NCBI GenBank assembly: GCA_004519485.1
Contig: CP038117.1
Span: 558,001-622,000, forward strand
Source: Nannochloropsis oceanica
Lineage: Eukaryota; Sar; Eustigmatophyceae; Eustigmatales; Monodopsidaceae
Reading direction: 5' to 3'
DNA: 64,000 bases
Part shown: positions 24,414 through 34,595 of the stretch, piece after piece
Numbering within the stretch: position 1 is the stretch's first letter
Layout of the letters: each line of letters starts with the position of its first letter
Notes under the pieces: model-generated
Told to the model about the DNA's origin: nothing
Seen by the model: only the letters and a program-made list of their open reading frames with translations
The model's database searches: none
Position numbers and translations under genes: made by a program

Positions 24414-25420
24414 CCGCAAAGCTAAAATGATTTTTGATACCCAGCCGCGACACCGAAGAGAAGCGACCAGGATAACACCCTGACACTACAACAGAGACTG
24501 ACATACCTTTCCGCATGGAGTGCACGTGCAATGTGAGTCAGAGATATCGACAAGTGCATGAGAAAAAAAAATCGGACTCAGCAGTATATGACGAACAAGC
24601 ACATTCACTCTATAAAGCCTACACAAAAAAGTATTCCGACTATCCATCCCAACACACTTCTACGCAATGTGACCTCTCAGACAGAATGGTTGCTCCCCGA
24701 AGGAAAAAGAGCAGAAAGCTTACCAATTGGCGAGCCGGCACGAGGTGTTGCTGTTGCTGCTTAAGGCCTGTGCCACCGGAGCCGGTCCCTGTCCCGTCCT
24801 TTCCCTTGCGCCAGAACATGGTCTGTAGGTCACTTCTCCTCCTGCCACACTCCTGTCCTGGTTTTCTTTCTCCTTTCCTCTCGTTAAATGCTATTGCAAC
24901 AAAATCATGCTCCACAAACTCTGTCCCCCCCCCTTATCCTTCTCCCTTCCCTTGGCTTCGACGGGAGGGGGGCCAAAGGGTGTAGGCGCGGTTTCGGGGT
25001 GCTGTGGTTGTGGTGGTGATGTGGAGGGAGAGCCAATTCATGGCCAAATTTAGTCGTGGGCCTGGCCACCATCGTGAGAAGCTGATCTCTGGCGTTTGAA
25101 CGCGAGTGCTGCTGCATGGGCTGAGTCAACAACTGCCAATTCTTGGGTGGACAAGCGGCATCAAACTAAGCGCCTCAAGATTACCATTTCGCATGTCTTC
25201 GTGTGTAAATTGCGAGTTGCAATGGACTGGGCTTGGATTGAAGTCAACGCCGCCCATGTGGTTGTGCACATTTCTGGGCGAGTCTTCTCGAGTTTTCGAG
25301 CGAGAGCGAGCGAAAGGGGACAGATCGTGATGATAAAGAAACCAGGTTTTGACAGACACAACCACAATCCACTCACACATAAACACCCGATAACCGACAC
25401 ATCACAGCAAGCAAGTAAGC
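24414..25420. other. Divergent intergenic region between PKS and CBP20
   Basis: About 1 kb separates the start of the PKS (minus) from CBP20 (plus) and must hold both promoters. On the minus strand a good donor (CGGAAAG then gtatgt, exon end at 24507) and the acceptor at 24356/24357 could bound a 5' intron of the PKS. No other coding region was recognised. Confidence 0.5.
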
Positions 25421-26444
25421 ATGGCGGAACTTTTGGACACGGACCCGCAGCCGTTGGTGTACTGGGATCGCAAGCAGTTCACGAACTTCCAGGACCAGGT
25501 AAGCTTTTGCGGGGAGCCATTGGACGTAAGTGCGCGGTGCCTTTCGACAACCTCCTTTGCCCTGACCAGTCAGACCAAAGCATTCCCAGCTTGGAAGAGT
25601 ATTATTTTCCTCTGCAGTCGACAAGCGCCGTAACGGAGCCCGTCGGTCATGCTTGAGGAGGCAGACAGACGGACACGACCGAGAAACTTTCCGTCAAGGC
25701 CGCCGCGGATGCTCACACACCAATAACATGCACATGTGCACAGATCAATTCATTACGGGGTACCAAGGTAGTATACATTGGAAATCTCAGCTTTCAAACT
25801 ACTGAGCCCCAGATCCATCAGGCTTTCTCCAAGGTACGAACTGCGTTTTGTTAGCTGAAACTATCACTCTCACTACTCTTACGCCGTTATCCCAAACCCC
25901 TATTGGGGTCAAATAGGTTGGTTCCATCAAGCGCGTCATCATGGGCCTCAACCGATTTACCAAGGAGCCCTGCGGCTTTTGCTTTGTCGAGTGCGTTATG
26001 GGTTTGAGGAAGGATGAGTTGGAGATGGCCGGGAGTAAGGTGTCTGCTGCAATTCCAATTTCCAGCACTCTCACTCCCGCATAATGTATTTAGCTCTGAC
26101 CTTTACCCCATGTCTATTTAAACATTTCATACCTACACTTGGTCATGTTTTTGCGCAGGTACTTTGAACATCAGTGCGCGCTGGACGCCGTTGCCTTTTT
26201 GCACGGTACCACCTTAGACGAGCGCATCGTTCGCGTGGAGCTGGACTGGGGCTACCACCCGTCCAGACGGTACGGTCGCGGGGAAAGCGGTGGTCAGGTG
26301 CGCGATGAAAAGCGCTTGGACTACGACGAAGGCCGTGGTGGCTATGGGCGGGCGGCCATGTATCAATCGATGTCTGATCCCCTTGCCGAGGCACCCATTC
26401 CTCCATCCATAGGTAAGGTTGGAGCACAGAAAGCGGTGGGATGA
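25421..26444 (+). CDS. NCBP2: Nuclear cap-binding protein subunit 2 (CBP20)
   Basis: Four exons (25421-25498, 25744-25833, 25917-25990, 26159-26444) join in frame to 175 residues. The product is an RRM protein that, with CBP80, binds the m7G cap of nuclear transcripts. RNP2 reads VYIGNLSF and RNP1 reads CGFCFVEYF, the latter split by intron 3. The start carries the family's YWDRKQF tyrosine (compare YRDQHF in animals), and the C-terminal cap-binding tail [15 protein letters not shown] and [10 protein letters not shown] is nearly the same as in other eukaryotes. Length is close to the usual 150-ish residues plus a short tail. All introns are GT-AG. The start of exon 2 is the least certain boundary. 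Confidence 0.93.
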
Positions 26445-27242
26445 CAGCTATCACAACACACCATTCAAATGTTCTGTATTACATACATACAGTTTCTGGG
26501 AGACGGCCGCAGCGGCCTGGAGTGCCATAATATTTTGCATTGGGTGCGTCGGCTGTGTGCGGGGGTGGTGTACAAATCGAGAAAGGAAATTCAAAAGAAA
26601 ACAAAAACAGAATATTGCGAAAAGGTGTTTCCTTCATGTCGTTTTGGCTTTAATCTACCTTCTTAGTAGTGTCCGTGTGGTGCGGGCGTCCTGCGCGGCG
26701 GTTGCTGGGGGTGAAAAGGGGCGCAGGGTGTGTGAGCACTGATATACGCTTCCAACTGTTCACTGATATACATTTCCAACTGTTCTGTTCGTCGCGAGCG
26801 ATGTCGCTCAAGAATAGCCAGACTCTACAAGCGCATAAAGCTATTACTTGCACTATAGCATGGTCAGATGTCCACCTCACTCACATTGAGACATGATGCA
26901 TGACAGGCCTCTTGGTCGCTCTTCAACGGCTCGTGTGAAGCCTACAACGTATGCCCTCGGAGGCATCGAGCCATATGACTGCTATCTGCGAGCTAGAATG
27001 TTTGGTGTATCAAGAGCTGCCTTGGGCGAGAGCCAAGTCAGTACGAACCAGCCTCTTGCGCACCCTCGTATGGTTTACTACGGGGCGCCGTACACACTAG
27101 TAGTTGTGGCGGCGGCGATCATGCCAAACTTCCAATTCCATCGATGTTGTCAGATGTCATTATTCCTCCCTCTCCACATTAATTATCCTCTCTCCAACTT
27201 CCCAACAGTACAAGTCCACGGAGAGAAACGAGCAAATCGGTC
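26445..27242. other. Intergenic, no gene recognised
   Basis: This stretch holds the 3' flank of CBP20 and the promoter side of CHMP1. A near-duplicate of about 20 bp beginning cactgatatac (about 26738-26783) is present. Nothing coding is supported. Confidence 0.4.
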
Positions 27243-28174
27243 ATGGGGAACAAACCGTCTCTCGAAGGTGAGTCTACCCTCGAGATATGTGCAGCCTGGG
27301 ATTTCTCTCTATGACATGACCAATTATGACTCTCCTCCTACTTTTTCCACCTTTCCCTCCACTTCCTGCCTGTGTATTCAGACCACCTGGTCAACCTGCG
27401 GCTGACAAGCAAGCAAATGGTGCGGGGTTCGAAGAAATGTGAGTCAAGCGAAAAGGAGGCTAAAAGTAAGCTGAAGAAGGCCATCGAGGCCCGTAACACG
27501 GAAGGGGCCCGCGTCTATGCACAGGTACTACTCCTCGTTCTCCACCTCTACCATTCTCGCGACGATCTTCACTTTGACGCACTTTAAAAAAAATTGCCCA
27601 TCACAGAACGCTATTCGGGAGAAGACGCAGGCCTTAAATTACTTGAGGCTGTCCTCCAGAATAGATGCGGTGGCGGCGCGCTTGGAAAGCGCAATACGAA
27701 TGAAGCAGGTAACGGGTGCCATGGCAGGCATTGTCACGGGCATGGATACGGCGCTCAAAGATATGGACGTTGAGAAGGTAGGTACCGCGTGTGGATTAAA
27801 ATAGCTAGTCCGGCGCATGAAAATTTTAGACATCTTTGCCGGGGCATACACTCATGATGATGTCCTCATCTCTTTCTTGCCCCACCCACACATCCCTGTC
27901 CTTTCAGTTGGCCAAGATCATGGACCAGTTTGAGAAGCAATTCGAAGACACGGACGTTCGCACGGGATATTTGGAGGGTGCCATCGCCAGTACCACCGCC
28001 AGTTCCACGCCCCAGGAGATGGTCGACAATCTGATTCAGGAGACGGCCGACGCCCACAACCTCGAGCTGGGCACCATGCTGGACGACGCAGGCATGGTTG
28101 GCAACAAGCTGCCAGCTGTGGAAGCGCCTGCCGCGAATGACTTGGAGCAACGCTTTGCTGCTCTTCGGAAGTAG
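27243..28174 (+). CDS. CHMP1: ESCRT-III component CHMP1/Vps46
   Basis: Exons 27243-27267, 27382-27524, 27607-27777 and 27908-28174 give 201 residues. CHMP1 proteins polymerise on endosomal membranes and recruit Vps4 and LIP5 for disassembly and vesicle scission. Supporting segments are HLVNLRLTSKQMVRGSKK, RVYAQNAIREK, SSRIDAVAARLESAI, VTGAMAGIVTGMD and MDQFEKQFEDTDV. The last residues DLEQRFAALRK form a MIM1 motif of the expected (D/E)xxLxxRLxxL(K/R) type; it carries F where Leu is usual. The family's basic N-terminal half and acidic C-terminal half are both present. Length matches the family (about 196-205). Confidence 0.93.
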
Positions 28175-29532
28175 GCACTGAAGGGTGCACGCATCGTAGG
28201 GGTGTAGAGAAATGGTTGTTTTAGGTTGGGAGTAATAGGCCTCGATGTCTAGAGGAAATAAACAATATACGTAGACGATATACGATATACGCCTTTTCAA
28301 AAAATGCACGAACAAAATTACATCACGGCGGGACTTATGATGGGGCACGTTTTGTGTGAGCCTCCCGGGATGGTTTTTCTTGCTTCGTTTTTGGTAAATG
28401 ATGTTTAATGCGTCATGCTTGGTTTCGATGGTGGTGGGAAGGGATCCCAGAAAAAAAGAGAAAGCTAGAGAGAAGAGCCATCGGCGACGCAAGACGTTTG
28501 ATTGTGCTTGCAGGCGGAGTTTTCCCACGACAACCAACAATGGATGCATTGATTCTGGCTGTTGCATTATAGTATTAAATCCTGTACGAGTACTATATGT
28601 GGAGGAAAAGATCGCATGAAACTATCAAATTACTGCAAAAGTAAGTCCGTGGTTGACATAAAATCGTATCGATCGATCAACTTGCTACCGATCAACCTCC
28701 AAAAACAGGTTGGGAAACCTTTTCAAAGCCCATTTCAAGTCAGCGAAAAAATATGACGAAATGAATGGAAAGAAAGGATGTGTCCCTATAGCAAGAATGC
28801 TCCTATAAAGATGAGAAAAGCCCTCATCCTCCATCCCATTTGACTGCTCTTGTTCGCCTTTTTCTCTCCTTTTCTTTCCCAACTCCGATCAAAGATCACG
28901 CCACCAGTCAGATCGCACAAAATCCACCTACTCAGAGTTATGTCGTGGCTATGCAGAAATTCGTTATTTTTATTGTGTGGGTGCTGAGAAAACAGAACAG
29001 AGCTCGTTGACTGCCTAAGCTCCAACGATCCGGACGTCTCGGGATGCTCTTCCGTAGAATTCAACATGTGACCGCCCGCAAAAACAAGAGAGGCCGCACG
29101 AATACACGAAGACTTCGAAGGAGAAACAAAACACATTCAGTAGAAGCGAATCATAATCTTTAGGGAAATAGAGCGACTGCGAATACAAGTCCATCCATAT
29201 GTTTTCCCATGCTGAGCGTCTCGGCAATATTTGGAAATAGTGGTCGGCAATACCGCAAAATCCACCCAAAACAAAACGCCGCCACGCTCAAACTCTCTTT
29301 TAATTCCCTTTCGCCACCACATCAGACATTTCCCAGCCACCAAAACCCTTGACGTTGGCGCCGTGAGGTCGTTGTTTGCACTTCGCCGCCGCCGCCGCCT
29401 GCATTGCCACGATTGCGCGCAGCGGTCTTTCTTTCTCCAAGGCCCGGTCAAACTTCCCAATACATTACGCACGACTGCTAGCTGCCGACCACCACCCCCG
29501 TCTACACGGCCCGAAATCACCGCGCGAGCTTC
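28175..29532. other. Intergenic, no gene recognised
   Basis: About 1.36 kb between CHMP1 and the antiporter. It is AT-richer than its neighbours near 28.2-29.0 kb. No ORF here resembles a known family or can be spliced convincingly. Confidence 0.4.
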
Positions 29533-32500
29533 ATGGCCGACGCGGAACATGTCGCAGATGTGTTGCCTCATCATGACAAAGAGGCTGGCGATGTGGGCAT
29601 GGGGACCTTTGTCCTCGCGCTCACCTTGGGTATCGCCTGTCGGGCTTGGTTGTCGAAATGGACTCGTCTACCCTACACGTGTTTGGTGCTGCTTCTAGGC
29701 CTGCTGTACGGTTTTGTCCTCTACACTGAGGTGGCCAGGACGGGACCGGACCTGATTAGCCTCTCGGCCGACCTGTGGATCAATATTTCCCCCGAGGCGA
29801 TTCTGACCGTTATTCTGCCCGTCCTCATTTTTGGCTCCTCCTTTGCCTGTGACCTCCACCTTTTCCTTCAGCTGAAAGGACCTATTCTCACACTCGCAGG
29901 ACCCGCGGTTCTCATCAACACAGCAATCTTGGGAGTCAGCGTCAAGTACGTCTTGCCCTATGGGTGGGACTGGCCGACCTCCTTTATGGTCGCCTCCATC
30001 CTTGCCGCCACGGACCCAGTCGCCGTGGTGGCCATTCTTAAGGAGCTGGGAGTGGCAGAATCCCTCTCGACATTAATTGACGGGGAATCATTACTGAACG
30101 ATGGTGTAGCGATAGTTCTTTACTCCATCTTTTCTCACCTAGTGGTCCACGAAGAAAGCTTTTCCCCCATGGGCACATTTGAGGAGGCCTTGGTGCTGTG
30201 CCTGGGCGGTCCTGCGATTGGAGTGGGTGTGGGTATTGCAGCCTCAACTTTCTTAGGCTTCTTAATTAATGACCCAGCCTCGGAGATAACTGTCACTATT
30301 GTTGCCGGCTACGGCTCGTACTTACTCGCTGAGCTTGCCGAGGCGTCTGGGGTCCTTTCCATGGTTGCTGCTGGCTTGTACCTCTCCTATCATGGTCTGG
30401 GACGTATTTCAGCGCGTGTTACAGAGAGCCTGCATTCGTTTTGGGAGATGGCGGAATGGATCGCGAACACCTTGATATTTTTCTTGAGTGGACTCATCAT
30501 GGCGGAGAGGGCCTTGGTGTCTGCCACCGTGCACGGCGTCGATTGGGCCTACCTCCTGCTCGTTTACGTTATTTTGAACATAACGAGGGCGTTTGGCGTT
30601 TTGATTTGCTTCCCTGTACTCGTGCGAGGTCCATATGGAATATCTTTGCGACAAGCCGTGCTGTTGTCGTGGGGTGGATTGCGAGGAGCTGTTTCGCTCA
30701 CGTTGTCCATCGCCGTCAGTCAAGTCGAGGGCATTCCCGAGGAGACGCGGGCACGCATTTCTTTTCTGATCGCAGGCATCGTCTTGTTGACTATTCTCAT
30801 CAATGGGACGACTTGTAAGCCCTTACTGAACCGTTTAGGCCTCAACAATCCTAGTGAAGCGGAGCGGGAGTTGTTCATCCGCGCGACCAATATGGTGGAA
30901 GGTGGATTGGAAAAAGCCCTCCGGGAGCTGAAGCGCGATAAGTACCTGGGAGACGCCGACTGGAACATCGTATTTCGCTACCTTCCTGTGCCCACCGCCC
31001 AAGTTTATTGGCACCGGGTGCAGGCAGGGCATCTCAAGCTGAATGAGGAAGAGTTGGCCCTGATTGGCGCCTACGTCCAGGGAGGGGTGGAGGATCGAAT
31101 GCTGACAAACAAGATGAGTGCACAAGAAGCAGCCGGCCTAGGCATACCAGCAGCACCCATGCCACTGGAACGGCTATCTCCAGCCGTAACATGGATGACC
31201 TCCCTGGGTCGATGGTTACAGGGGGGGCACTGGTCCCTCATCCCGGGCAGCAAGTACGAGGAACTTCCTCCTCGGCTGAGGAATAGGTGGCGCCGTTACA
31301 CCCTCGAAAACAACGATTTGGGAGGGGTGCTCCATGGCGACAAGCTCATGGTCATTCGTGAGGCCACGTACGAGCGTTTGATTAATCCCTTGGTGCTGCC
31401 CGAGGAAAATTGGGAAGACGATAAGGAGGAAGTGGTGGTTGATGGGGGCACAGGAAAGGCCATACACGTGCACGAGCTCAACGTTTCGGCGATGATGGAT
31501 GATTATGAGCAGGAGGGCAGTGGAGATTTTAAGAGGAAAAAAAAGCTGCTGCGAACGAATACCACCGCGGTACCCACCTCCCAGATGCTGGCGGCTTCGC
31601 CGGCCTTTGTCGTCCCACCTGTGCCTCGTGCCAAGAGCTTCACTGTGGCCGTCACTGCCAATCAACCACGCCTGCACACGGGTCCTATGACGACCACACC
31701 TGCTCTGGGCCCTATCATCACTGAAGGAGAGGAGGAGGAGTGTGAAGATGACGTAGTGGTAGAATGTGGCAAAGCCAGCGGGACAAAAGTTGAGGAAAAT
31801 GGCGACCATGCACTTTCCTTTGCTCAGTCCTTGGCCGAGGCCCGCCTTCGACTCATGACCATACTCAAGCATGTCTATTGGGGTTCTTTTCAGTCCGGCC
31901 TTCTGTCGCCGACTGGGATCCGTGCCTTTGACAGCAACATGGCCTTGCTGGTGCTGACCCCACATAAGGAGTTGGATGAGTGGACGGCACTCGAAACTCG
32001 TGTGCTCTTGGCTTTGCGTACAATGCAGGAGAACCAACGCTGGCGCCGTCTTCCTCTGGTGGGGAAACTTGTACAGACCATGTTATTTAACCGCCTGGCA
32101 TTTTTTTTTGAACTGGCCATGGTGTTTATAGAGGCACACAGCAACGTAGACCTTGAAGGGCTCTTTGGCGTCGGGCCGATGGCCCGTCAGCTTGCGCGTG
32201 AAGTGGATGCAGAGGTGTTGCGGGCCAAGGCTGCCCTCAAAGAATTTCTCCCCGTATTTCCCGATATTATCAACAGTGTCAAGACCGAGATCGCTGCGCG
32301 TTTCCTGCTGAACAAGTACCGCTCACTTCTCGAGCATGCAGTGGAGTCAGGATCGTTAGAACAGAAGGAGTTCGACACGGGTATTAAGGCCGTGGATGCC
32401 TCCATGGTCAAGCTGTACGATCACACCCACAATGAGATTGCTGCTCCCCGCCCGGTTCTGCTCAACAACCTCTCCTTCCTCCATTTCCTCAGCCAGGATG

Positions 32501-33939
32501 AAAAGCTCCGGTTTTTCGGAACAAAGTCAACTCTTTGTCGTGATGTATATGTCCGGAGCGAGACAACGTTTATGAACAAGGGCACCACTGACCTGAAGGG
32601 CTGGTATGTCATCGTTCGAGGCTCAGTTTTGTCGGGGTACGGCGACAGTGGTGAGGAGGGAGGAGAGGCCATGGTGGAGGAAGAGGAGAGCATTCTGCAA
32701 AATGGCGCAATCTTGGGCTTCATAGAGGCCCTTCTTCAATCCCCTACTCAACCCGTGCCGCACTCCTACACCGCGGCTTCATTTGTCCACCTCCTGTATT
32801 TTGACCGGGCAGCCATTTTGCAGGAAGCTGAACGGCATCCAGCGTTGGCACGCTCCCTGTGGTGGGTGCTGGCCGCCTTTGAGCTTCGACGCAATGAGGA
32901 GTTGGGCCTTCAGAGTTGCAGCATGAATCAACTCGGGACTCTGCTAGCGGATGAAAAGTTGCTGTATGTGCCTATGCATGGGAACGTGAGTGGAGTTGGA
33001 GGGACCACGACAAAACGAGGAGGAGGAGGAGGCCGAAATAGTATGAGTGGAAGAGGCAGTGGGGAAAAAGACGAGCTCACACACAGTGCCAGCAACAGCA
33101 ACGTGGGTCTCAAAATTTTCAAGAGCGGCAGCCTGGGTGCGACATTGCGCTCGGCCATATCCTCCTCCTCAAACGCGATGGCTCAAGAAGGCCAGTCTGA
33201 GGGAGGAGAAGAGCTGGAGATTAAGCAGACCCATTCAGGGTTACACTTTATGGGTAGCTCTGGAGGTGGACACCAAGTCCTGAATTCGGACGGCAACTGC
33301 CACCTGGTACTGTTGACTGGGAGGCTCGAGAGTGCGGGGGAGGAGGGAGAAGAGAGCGTGGTACAGCATTCGTATGTGGCTCCGCCGGTGCGTGTGATAC
33401 CGTTCTTGACAGAGGGTAATTGGTGGTTAAGTCGAGGCACGGTGGGGTTTTATTTGAACGAAGATCATTGTCAAGCGTTGGTTCAGCCACCGGATTCCCA
33501 AGCAGGACAGTCAGGTGGTGGTGTGGCTGTCTCCTTTACTCCCATGCTGTATCGTTTTACGAGTATGGTAGGGCCAAAGGCGTTCAAATCTGCGCCGGGG
33601 GGGAGTGGCCCACTGCTTATTTATCCCATGGCCATGAGGGAGGCTTCACAAAACCAAGCATGCCTGCCACAACCCGCTAGAAAAGTGGCGCATGGGGCTC
33701 GTAAATTACCTCGTGGAGTGGGCGGCGTGACGTGGGGATGCAAGGAGGGCGAGAAAGAGGAGGAAGAGGAGGAGGAGGACGACGACGACGAGGAGGCGGA
33801 GGAAGAAGAAAAAGAGGCAGAGGAGGAAGAGGAGGAGGAAGAGGAAAAGGAGGAAAGTGATGGCTCAGATGAGGCGGCGGTGGGCGCTATGTTGCGACAG
33901 CGGATGAGCCAGAAAGTGGCGTCGCGCCGATGGCTGTAA
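29533..33939 (+). CDS. SOS1/NHE-type plasma-membrane Na+/H+ antiporter
   Basis: A single 1,468-residue exon. Residues about 20-440 are a multi-pass CPA1 exchanger domain with the ion-site motifs ATDPVAVVAILKELG (Asp161) and GESLLNDGVAIVLY (Asn189-Asp190), the Asn-Asp pair usual in electroneutral Na+/H+ exchangers. The order and spacing fit plant SOS1/NHX7 better than animal NHEs. A long cytoplasmic tail follows. Residues about 976-1110 resemble the cyclic-nucleotide-binding-like fold of SOS1 (LNNLSFLHFLSQDEKL, then GWYVIVRGSVLSGYG). The last 70 residues hold a run of Glu/Asp coded by GAG/GAA/GAC repeats (33757-33855). In family terms it exports Na+ at the plasma membrane. Upstream ATGs exist but not in frame, so this start is preferred. 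Confidence 0.9.
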   Translation: MADAEHVADVLPHHDKEAGDVGMGTFVLALTLGIACRAWLSKWTRLPYTCLVLLLGLLYGFVLYTEVARTGPDLISLSADLWINISPEAILTVILPVLIFGSSFACDLHLFLQLKGPILTLAGPAVLINTAILGVSVKYVLPYGWDWPTSFMVASILAATDPVAVVAILKELGVAESLSTLIDGESLLNDGVAIVLYSIFSHLVVHEESFSPMGTFEEALVLCLGGPAIGVGVGIAASTFLGFLINDPASEITVTIVAGYGSYLLAELAEASGVLSMVAAGLYLSYHGLGRISARVTESLHSFWEMAEWIANTLIFFLSGLIMAERALVSATVHGVDWAYLLLVYVILNITRAFGVLICFPVLVRGPYGISLRQAVLLSWGGLRGAVSLTLSIAVSQVEGIPEETRARISFLIAGIVLLTILINGTTCKPLLNRLGLNNPSEAERELFIRATNMVEGGLEKALRELKRDKYLGDADWNIVFRYLPVPTAQVYWHRVQAGHLKLNEEELALIGAYVQGGVEDRMLTNKMSAQEAAGLGIPAAPMPLERLSPAVTWMTSLGRWLQGGHWSLIPGSKYEELPPRLRNRWRRYTLENNDLGGVLHGDKLMVIREATYERLINPLVLPEENWEDDKEEVVVDGGTGKAIHVHELNVSAMMDDYEQEGSGDFKRKKKLLRTNTTAVPTSQMLAASPAFVVPPVPRAKSFTVAVTANQPRLHTGPMTTTPALGPIITEGEEEECEDDVVVECGKASGTKVEENGDHALSFAQSLAEARLRLMTILKHVYWGSFQSGLLSPTGIRAFDSNMALLVLTPHKELDEWTALETRVLLALRTMQENQRWRRLPLVGKLVQTMLFNRLAFFFELAMVFIEAHSNVDLEGLFGVGPMARQLAREVDAEVLRAKAALKEFLPVFPDIINSVKTEIAARFLLNKYRSLLEHAVESGSLEQKEFDTGIKAVDASMVKLYDHTHNEIAAPRPVLLNNLSFLHFLSQDEKLRFFGTKSTLCRDVYVRSETTFMNKGTTDLKGWYVIVRGSVLSGYGDSGEEGGEAMVEEEESILQNGAILGFIEALLQSPTQPVPHSYTAASFVHLLYFDRAAILQEAERHPALARSLWWVLAAFELRRNEELGLQSCSMNQLGTLLADEKLLYVPMHGNVSGVGGTTTKRGGGGGRNSMSGRGSGEKDELTHSASNSNVGLKIFKSGSLGATLRSAISSSSNAMAQEGQSEGGEELEIKQTHSGLHFMGSSGGGHQVLNSDGNCHLVLLTGRLESAGEEGEESVVQHSYVAPPVRVIPFLTEGNWWLSRGTVGFYLNEDHCQALVQPPDSQAGQSGGGVAVSFTPMLYRFTSMVGPKAFKSAPGGSGPLLIYPMAMREASQNQACLPQPARKVAHGARKLPRGVGGVTWGCKEGEKEEEEEEEDDDDEEAEEEEKEAEEEEEEEEEKEESDGSDEAAVGAMLRQRMSQKVASRRWL

Positions 33940-34595
33940 GCTTGGAGAGTGAAGGGGGAGGAAACAAGAGGCCATGGCAGAAACCTATATCATGGTACCT
34001 CCACTGGTACCTTCTTCACTCCCAAATTCATCAATCTGCTGTATTTGAGACCAAGAACGACAATGAGTCATGTGTAAAAAGAAAATACCTTTGCGATACG
34101 AGGAGCAAGAATATCAAAAATATCGAATAAGGCAGGAAGGCAGTCGAGGTAATACTGCGATACTTCACACCCTTTCAAACGACAGCGACTGGATGGAAGA
34201 GCATGAATTATATAGAAAAGGGACGGAGGCTGTCAGAATATCGGATTCCATTATTTATTTTGGGTTGAATTTGGGATAGAGTTTTTTTGGTGTGCATGTC
34301 AGTCTGGTGTGAATAAATGAACGGGTTGCAGGAAGGAGGCGAGGATGATTTAAAGGAAAAATAAAAGAGTAAAAAACTTATGCGAAGCAATCAGACAATA
34401 CCCATGAAAACGTGAATGGTGGTTACTTCTCATTAAAGCTGACAGTGCAGAACGTCAGTCAGGCACTATTGATGTGGTTGTGAAAATATACGCTTACAAG
34501 TGTTTGGAGAAGAAATAGTGAATGTGACAGGCCAAGACGTCTTTACTAATTGGGTTTCATTTTCAATTGACACTATGCGTGCTCCTCTTTAGACC
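33940..34595. other. Convergent intergenic region
   Basis: This lies between the 3' ends of the antiporter and the carbamoyltransferase and is AT-rich; it should hold both 3' UTRs. No coding region was recognised. Confidence 0.4.

Noticed and set aside
26893-27405. 170-codon plus-strand frame upstream of CHMP1
   Set aside because: It overlaps the first two CHMP1 exons in another frame and reads through their splice sites; no homology.
27866-28567. 233-codon minus-strand frame over the CHMP1 3' end
   Set aside because: Antisense to a secure CHMP1 exon and then intergenic; composition looks random.
29137-29574. 145-codon minus-strand frame upstream of the antiporter
   Set aside because: No recognisable motif; it overlaps the antiporter start and probable 5' UTR.
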